A stretch of DNA of 11,317 nt from CAZXDS01 sp964639525 (GTDB lineage Bacteria; Bacteroidota; Ignavibacteria; Ignavibacteriales; Melioribacteraceae). The stretch is from positions 1 to 11,317 of the forward strand of contig CAZXDS010000113.1 in NCBI GenBank assembly GCA_964639525.1, in the 5' to 3' direction. Position numbers and translations under genes: made by a program. Below the pieces are notes generated by a model. It worked only from the letters and a program-made list of their open reading frames with translations. It was not told where the DNA came from and ran no database searches. Below, in pieces: positions 6,268 to 11,317 of the stretch (positions are counted from its first letter, which is position 1; each line of letters opens with the position of its first letter).

Positions 6268-9078
6268 CTATTTTATTAAAACCATTTTTCGAGAAAGATT
6301 AACCTTTTCACTTGATAAACGGTACATATAAACTCCTGAAGCGAGCTTGGATGCATCAAATTTTACAGAATATTTACCTGCCGATAAATTTTTATTAATT
6401 AGAGTTGTAACTTTTTGACCAAGTATATTATAAATGTTCAAAAGATATTTTCCCGAAACAGGAACACTAAAATTGATATTTGTAGTCGGATTAAACGGGT
6501 TTGGATAATTTTGACTTAAAAAAAACTTGGAAGGGAGATTATCAATAAAAGTAATTCCAACAGGAATATCGGCATACTTATTTCTACTTTGAATCATTAC
6601 AGTTTGTAAATCGGTTAAATTGTAAGCAGCGCCAATTGTAAATGCAATATCTTTTCTTCCTCCGGCGGGCAAAGAATAAGGACCGGTTGATATGGCAAGA
6701 GAAATATCACCTGTTCCTGCGTTTTCTTTTGAAAGTCCACTCGAAATGACTTTCCATTTTTCAAATTTTGTGAATTGATCATCGACTTTTATACCGCCAT
6801 CGCTGCCGTCGTTGAGTACTGCATAAAATCCGTATTTGTCAGATGAAACAAGAGCAAATCCTACAAAGACACTATCGGGATTTCCATCTTTATCAAAAGC
6901 ATAGCCAAAATTATTAGTCTCATCGTAACTTACAGTATCGCCCAAATAATCTCCTCCGCTAATGTCTAAATCAAAATACAGTCCGGCATAAAAATTACTA
7001 TAATTACTATCCGATGTATTTCTCAATGTGTAGCGAAGCGTAATAAATTCATCATTTGGAACATTAGCAAATGAAAAAGAATTTAACTCGGTTTGTATTC
7101 CTAATTTTGAATTGCCTGCATTGTTGTCGTTAAAAACTGTACGTCCCTGTTCATCCGCAACATCTCCGTTAGTTATAGTGAAAGGGATTTCATTGCTAAA
7201 GTCATTACTCCGCGATGTTAAATAATCAATATGTGCAACGTCCATCACGCTGGAGCTTGAAATTCCGTACATAAATGCACCTTCAAAAAGCAAGTTGCTG
7301 CCATTTTTAAATTTTAATCCATCACCACCCGTAGGAGGATCGCCGTAATTGTTAAAGCCTAAAGCACCGGTACCGTTAATTGTAAGTGCAATATCATTAC
7401 CGGATTGCGTAGCGTAAGTCGGATTAAGGTTTACGGTAATCCATTGATAATCCGCATAACCACCATCAGCCGTATAATTTAATAATAATTTTAATTCATG
7501 ATTTTGCGGAACAGAGGAACTAATATCAAACGAATATTTATTTGCAGAATTGCTTATGCTATCCAAAGTTCCCAATGAACCCGCACTGAAGTTATCATTT
7601 GTAATAGTGATATTACTATCTGTGCTTGTCAATTTAACCGACAACCCTGTTATGTGGCTCAGGTAATTTCGAAATTTAATTTCGATTTCAACATTTTCTC
7701 CGGATGTGAAAATTCCATCTCCGTTTCCGTTATCAATAAAATTAACATCAACTGCCCTAACCGATTTTGCATCTATATTTGAAACTGCGTTAACTGCATT
7801 TATTCTTCCGCTCCCGAGTAGTTTAGCAAAATTTGGATTAATTGCATCAATATTATCCGTGTTTGCTCGAATTTGTTCTTCAATTTGTAAACCGGTATAA
7901 TTAGGGAATTGGGATTTTACCAAAGCTGCTAAACCTGCCGTAAGCGGTGTTGACATTGATGTTCCTGATAAGTTCCGGTATCCTGATTCATTCCACGTAG
8001 AATAAATTCCGGCTCCGGGTGCAGCAACATCTACAGTTACTCCGTAATTTGAAGCAGCGTAACGGGAATCTCCAATTCGAGTTCCGGCGATACTTAAAAC
8101 TCCATCATAACTTGCAGGATAAGTTAGAGCATCGGAATTATCGTTGCCTGCTGCGGAAATTATAGCAACTCCTTTTGAAACAGCATAATTCATTAGTTCC
8201 TGTTCCGCATTTGAATAACTTGTTCCTCGCCAACTGAAGTTTAAAATATCAGCACCATTATCCACAGCATAACGAATTGCTTCAAATGGAAATGGAAATT
8301 CACCTGAAGAACCTGAAGTGATTTTAACAGGCATGTATTTTGAATTAAATCCAATTGATGCAATACCGGTATTGTTGTTTGTTACAGCCGCTGCTATTCC
8401 TGCAACGTGTGTGCCGTGCACAGGTGCATCTTCTGTCGGGTCGTTATCATTACTGCCGAAATCCCAGCCGTGAACGTCATCGATATATCCGTTGTTGTCA
8501 TCATCAACGTTGTTATTTGCAATTTCATTTGGGTTTGTCCAAATATTCCCTTCCAAATCCGGATGGTGCCAATAAACACCGGTATCAATTATTCCAATTA
8601 CAATATCAGAATTTCCTTTTGTAACATCCCAAGCTGCTGCTGCTTCAATAGTATAAAGATGCCACTGTGTGGTATCGGCATAAGAAGGATCATCAGGAGA
8701 GAACACAATATCATCAACATAGTGTGGTTCAGCCCAAAGAAGATTTTTTTGTTTTGAAAGTGTTTGGGCAAGATATTTCGGATCGTGCGGAGAACTATAT
8801 TCGATAATAAATGTTTTATTCAGTTCACTGTTATCAGCATTTTTATATAACTTTATAATATTTCGTACTCCAATAAATTTATCCGCTTGTAAAAACTCAG
8901 CCTTCACTTTCTGCAAATTATTTGTACTGGTTTTAAACTTTACGATAAGTTCATTCGATACATATTTGTGCCCGTTAGTTGAAATAATATTTTGAGCAGA
9001 ATTTGAATTTATTGAAATGAAAAATATTATCAACAGATAATAAATTTTTGCTGTTTTCCCAACTGAAATTTGTAACAT
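6268..9078 (-). CDS. secreted subtilisin-family (S8) protease with T9SS sorting domain
   Basis: A 936-residue exported serine protease. A signal peptide (about 1-28) is followed by a propeptide-like region (about 38-125, beginning NELIVKFK) and the S8 catalytic domain (about 136-435). The triad is D165 in IIDTGV, H221 in HGTHVAG and S374 in GTSMSTP; N312 in AAGND is the likely oxyanion residue, so the enzyme looks active. Asp/Asn-rich loops at about 191-201 and 449-461 look like calcium sites. Residues about 440-840 form a beta-rich, Asp/Gly/Asn-rich region I cannot name. The end (about 855-936) is a T9SS type A sorting domain with QNYPNPFNP, YNILGQKV, SAGKYSVKFD, LASGVYMYRL and a basic terminus, as in Ignavibacteria. 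In that system the domain is cleaved and the cargo is released or fixed at the surface. The ATG at 9078 is the only start that keeps the signal peptide; upstream is only a weak CGGAA. Its role is probably protein breakdown outside the cell; the substrate is unknown. Confidence 0.95.
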   Translation of the reverse strand: MLQISVGKTAKIYYLLIIFFISINSNSAQNIISTNGHKYVSNELIVKFKTSTNNLQKVKAEFLQADKFIGVRNIIKLYKNADNSELNKTFIIEYSSPHDPKYLAQTLSKQKNLLWAEPHYVDDIVFSPDDPSYADTTQWHLYTIEAAAAWDVTKGNSDIVIGIIDTGVYWHHPDLEGNIWTNPNEIANNNVDDDNNGYIDDVHGWDFGSNDNDPTEDAPVHGTHVAGIAAAVTNNNTGIASIGFNSKYMPVKITSGSSGEFPFPFEAIRYAVDNGADILNFSWRGTSYSNAEQELMNYAVSKGVAIISAAGNDNSDALTYPASYDGVLSIAGTRIGDSRYAASNYGVTVDVAAPGAGIYSTWNESGYRNLSGTSMSTPLTAGLAALVKSQFPNYTGLQIEEQIRANTDNIDAINPNFAKLLGSGRINAVNAVSNIDAKSVRAVDVNFIDNGNGDGIFTSGENVEIEIKFRNYLSHITGLSVKLTSTDSNITITNDNFSAGSLGTLDSISNSANKYSFDISSSVPQNHELKLLLNYTADGGYADYQWITVNLNPTYATQSGNDIALTINGTGALGFNNYGDPPTGGDGLKFKNGSNLLFEGAFMYGISSSSVMDVAHIDYLTSRSNDFSNEIPFTITNGDVADEQGRTVFNDNNAGNSKLGIQTELNSFSFANVPNDEFITLRYTLRNTSDSNYSNFYAGLYFDLDISGGDYLGDTVSYDETNNFGYAFDKDGNPDSVFVGFALVSSDKYGFYAVLNDGSDGGIKVDDQFTKFEKWKVISSGLSKENAGTGDISLAISTGPYSLPAGGRKDIAFTIGAAYNLTDLQTVMIQSRNKYADIPVGITFIDNLPSKFFLSQNYPNPFNPTTNINFSVPVSGKYLLNIYNILGQKVTTLINKNLSAGKYSVKFDASKLASGVYMYRLSSEKVNLSRKMVLIK

Positions 9079-9163
9079 ATTAATTCCGTATTTCTTTATA
9101 ATAATTATAATATTAAATATAACAATCTTAAAATATTAACTCGTTGATGCTGTTTTGTTTAAT

Positions 9164-9171
9164 CAAAAGTA
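9164..9171 (-). promoter_or_regulatory. possible -7 promoter element upstream of the protease gene
   Basis: Minus-strand TACTTTTG matches TAnnTTTG and lies 85 bases before the protease ATG, in the gap after the M1 peptidase gene. No TTTG occurs at the right -33 distance, so this is a weak call. Confidence 0.2.
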
Positions 9172-9213
9172 TATTTTCCTCAAAATATGAATTTAGAATT
9201 CAAAAGAAAAGGC

Positions 9214-9241
9214 AATTATTAAACTCATTTTATTAATAATT
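9214..9241 (-). terminator. A/T-only hairpin after the M1 peptidase gene
   Basis: AATTATTAA (9214-9222) and TTAATAATT (9233-9241) form a perfect nine-base-pair stem with a 10-base loop, 56 bases past the M1 stop codon. A T-rich run (CCTTTTCTTTT on the minus strand) follows. As with the hairpin at 6221, the stem has no G-C pair, so termination is only a possibility. Confidence 0.3.
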
Positions 9242-9297
9242 TAAATTTCATTAAAACTGTTATATTCAATTCTTTCGTATTTTCAAATCAAATTAAT

Positions 9298-11184
9298 CTA
9301 TTTTACAATATAAATGTTGTTTTTTTGCACAGCATCAGGTATATGGTCATTTCCAAGCACTACTTTTGTAATTCGATTATCCGATTTTACTTTTAATAAA
9401 ACTTCAGATTTCCCTGTCGACCAAACATCTGCTTGCTCTGTAATTGTAGCCTCTTCGCCTTCTTTACTAAAAACAGTAATCATAATTGGAATAGGAATTA
9501 TACCAACTTTCTCTACTGTAATACTCGCGTTCTTTCCTTCGATATTCACATTTTTAATTGCCAAATCAGGATAACCGAATTCAAAGAACCAAGGTTTCCA
9601 AAACCAATCTAAGTTTTCACCAAGTGCATTATTAAATGAATAGAAAAAATCATAAGGAATCGGATGCTTCCCCTGCCAGCTTTGCATGTAAGTATGCAGA
9701 GCTTTCAAAAACTTTTTTTCACCAAGCATATTTCTTAAAATTTGATATGCGGAACCAGGACGCACATATGCCGAAGTTCTGTATGTTTTACCTCGCAAAT
9801 GTGAAGATGGAATTATCAGCGGCATTTCCGTTTCACTTCCTGCAAAACTTTGATAGCCGATTACCGTACGCCTTAACGGATCATTTTTTTCAACATAATT
9901 TGCCTGAAAATCAGTCGGCAAAAATGTTGCCCAGCCCTCGTCCATAAATGCATATTTGGTTTCGTTTATTCCCATATAAAACGGAAAATATGTATGTGCA
10001 ATTTCGTGGCTTGTAACACCAACTGTTCCGGCTTTTGAACCGGCTTCTCCTTCATTTACCATCATTGGCGATTCCATTCCGCCTGAACCGTTGAAGACTG
10101 TCAATTCAGGATATGGATAAGGCACTGCAGGCATTGTATAAGAAAAATATTCAATTGCATCTTTTGCAATTTGGTCAACCATTTTAAATTTTTTCGATTC
10201 TTCTTTATACGCGGAACCTACAACTGTTCGCCTTCCCGAATCTTTATCAACTACTAAACTCGTCATATCCCACAAATAATGGTCACTCATTCCAAATGTG
10301 AAATCGGTAACATTTTCTGCGATAAAATTGTAAGTGTTATCTTCATCATTTGTAACTTCTTTTTGTGTTAAATCTTCTTCTGTAATTACATTAATTACTT
10401 TCTCGGAAGTTCTCGCCGTTGTGTATTTGTTAAGGACTTTTTCAGTGAAAATTTCTTCCGGATTTTGAAGAACCCCGGTAGCCCAAACCACAAAATCTTT
10501 TGGAACGGTAATGTTAACATCATAATTTGAAAAATCATTATAAAATTCTACTTGTCCGCCATAATTATGAACATCCCATCCGTCAATATCATCAAAAACC
10601 GAAACTTGCGGATACCAATATGCAATAAAGAAAGAAGTGGAATCGTAAGCGCCCATTCTTTGTAATGATTTATTCGGAATAATAAAGCTCCAACTTAATT
10701 CGAGCACAACACTGCTTCCGCTTTCAAGTGAATTTGGAAGTTGGACAAACATAAGGGTTCCTGTACGACGAACAGCAGAGCTATTTGAATTTAAGTCAAT
10801 TTCTTCATCATTAATAATTAGGCGATCAATTTTTACTCCGCCATTCACTGCTTTGGGGTTAATACTAAAATCTCTTGAAACGCCTTTTTTATAACGATCT
10901 TGATAATTTCGCATCACAATTCTATTTAAAGTTTCCGGACTATTATTATGATAAATAATTACTTCCGTACCGGTAAGGGTTCTCGTTTGCGGATCAATAT
11001 TCGCAAAAATTTTATAGTCGGAACCATTTTGCCAATATTTTTTGCCGGGCTTGCCGTCTGCTGAACGTGTGCTATCTTTGTAGTTCTTTTGAATATTTAA
11101 TGGGACATATAATTTATTCTGTGCAAACAAACCGGTTGCGAAAATAAAAATAAATCCGGCAGTTAATAAAGATGTGATTTTCAT
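9298..11184 (-). CDS. exported M1-family zinc metallopeptidase
   Basis: A 628-residue M1 (gluzincin) peptidase, a family whose members mostly remove N-terminal residues from peptides. A signal peptide (1-21, ending GLFAQ) sends it across the inner membrane. The N-terminal part (about 45-300) is the beta-sheet domain of M1 enzymes. The catalytic core has the exopeptidase loop GGMES at 368-372 and the zinc motif HEIAH at 393-397, followed by 18 residues and then E416, giving ligands H393, H397 and E416 with E394 as general base. Y473 in AYVRPGSAY is the likely transition-state tyrosine. The loop reads ES where the classical motif has EN. There is no C-terminal HEAT-like domain of the long M1 enzymes and no T9SS sorting domain, so it is probably periplasmic or a lipid-free envelope enzyme. 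The ATG at 11184 is supported by AAGGGA five bases upstream. It may serve peptide scavenging together with the neighbouring protease, but the 219-base gap argues for separate transcripts. Confidence 0.93.
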   Translation of the reverse strand: MKITSLLTAGFIFIFATGLFAQNKLYVPLNIQKNYKDSTRSADGKPGKKYWQNGSDYKIFANIDPQTRTLTGTEVIIYHNNSPETLNRIVMRNYQDRYKKGVSRDFSINPKAVNGGVKIDRLIINDEEIDLNSNSSAVRRTGTLMFVQLPNSLESGSSVVLELSWSFIIPNKSLQRMGAYDSTSFFIAYWYPQVSVFDDIDGWDVHNYGGQVEFYNDFSNYDVNITVPKDFVVWATGVLQNPEEIFTEKVLNKYTTARTSEKVINVITEEDLTQKEVTNDEDNTYNFIAENVTDFTFGMSDHYLWDMTSLVVDKDSGRRTVVGSAYKEESKKFKMVDQIAKDAIEYFSYTMPAVPYPYPELTVFNGSGGMESPMMVNEGEAGSKAGTVGVTSHEIAHTYFPFYMGINETKYAFMDEGWATFLPTDFQANYVEKNDPLRRTVIGYQSFAGSETEMPLIIPSSHLRGKTYRTSAYVRPGSAYQILRNMLGEKKFLKALHTYMQSWQGKHPIPYDFFYSFNNALGENLDWFWKPWFFEFGYPDLAIKNVNIEGKNASITVEKVGIIPIPIMITVFSKEGEEATITEQADVWSTGKSEVLLKVKSDNRITKVVLGNDHIPDAVQKNNIYIVK

Positions 11185-11189
11185 GTAAA

Positions 11190-11195
11190 TCCCTT
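11190..11195 (-). promoter_or_regulatory. Shine-Dalgarno site for the M1 peptidase
   Basis: Minus-strand AAGGGA sits five bases before the ATG at 11184 and supports that start over any internal one. Confidence 0.55.
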
Positions 11196-11283
11196 TTTTC
11201 TTTTATGTAGAAAACGAATTTTTAAAATTAATAAATTAAGTAGAGTTAAAGTAGTGAATAGGGGAAATAATAAAACATTGTTG

Positions 11284-11312
11284 AGTCCACTCTAAAAAGC
11301 CCCAAACGGACT
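11284..11312. repeat. inverted repeat in GC-richer window edge
   Basis: AGTCC (11284-11288) and GGACT (11308-11312) are inverted copies around 19 bases that include GCCCC, in a patch much richer in G and C than the AT-rich leader of the M1 gene beside it. Another small inverted pair, GAGT/ACTC, overlaps the left arm at about 11283-11292. It could be the edge of an interspersed repeat or insertion sequence cut off by the window; the rest is not visible. Confidence 0.25.
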
Positions 11313-11317
11313 AAAGT

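Noticed and set aside
8355..8757. Overlapping plus-strand frames (8355-8624, 8407-8757) opposite the protease catalytic domain
   Set aside because: They are shadows of the conserved S8 coding sequence, rich in His, Cys and Ile from antisense codons, without start signals.
9147..9236. 29-codon plus-strand frame between the two peptidase genes
   Set aside because: It has no Shine-Dalgarno site or recognisable motif, and overlaps the A/T hairpin at 9214-9241; expected by chance.

Overview
The window looks like part of an AT-rich chromosome from the Ignavibacteria / Bacteroidota-Chlorobi lineage. The main evidence is the secreted protease at 6268-9078, which ends in a type IX secretion (T9SS) sorting domain with the YPNPFNP motif that is very common in Ignavibacteria. 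The large propeller/Y_Y_Y sensor and the mostly weak or absent Shine-Dalgarno sequences also fit. The taxonomic call is inference; there is no rRNA or other marker gene here. One run of exactly 100 N (2446-2545) is an assembly gap and falls inside a gene.

Layout. Left edge: one plus-strand gene (84-1133) encodes a small, very basic exported protein built from five copies of an LTxxQR-type helical unit. It ends at a GC-stem terminator (1164-1201) that separates it from everything else, which lies on the minus strand. Reading right to left, the minus strand carries: an exported M1-type zinc aminopeptidase (11184-9298); an exported subtilisin-family protease with a T9SS sorting domain (9078-6268); a gene-free stretch with a GC-richer patch and a palindrome (5875-6267); a membrane receptor with 14 propeller blades, a Y_Y_Y domain and a SpoIIE-type PP2C phosphatase (5874-2602); a STAS-domain anti-sigma-factor antagonist broken by the gap (about 2562-1969); and ribose-5-phosphate isomerase A (1904-1218).

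How the genes fit together. The receptor-phosphatase and the STAS protein form the most coherent system. They are adjacent and in the same direction. The receptor carries sensor domains like those of hybrid two-component systems but ends in a phosphatase that would act on a phosphoserine STAS protein, and the next gene encodes a STAS protein with the serine in place. This suggests an external signal fed into a partner-switching cascade; the matching kinase and output factor are not in the window. The two peptidases are separately spaced extracytoplasmic enzymes and need not be co-regulated. rpiA is housekeeping and may be read through from the STAS gene or from its own promoter.

The best candidates for something little described are the five-repeat basic LTxxQR protein and the receptor-phosphatase/STAS pair. 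No CRISPR array, tRNA, rRNA or complete mobile element was seen.
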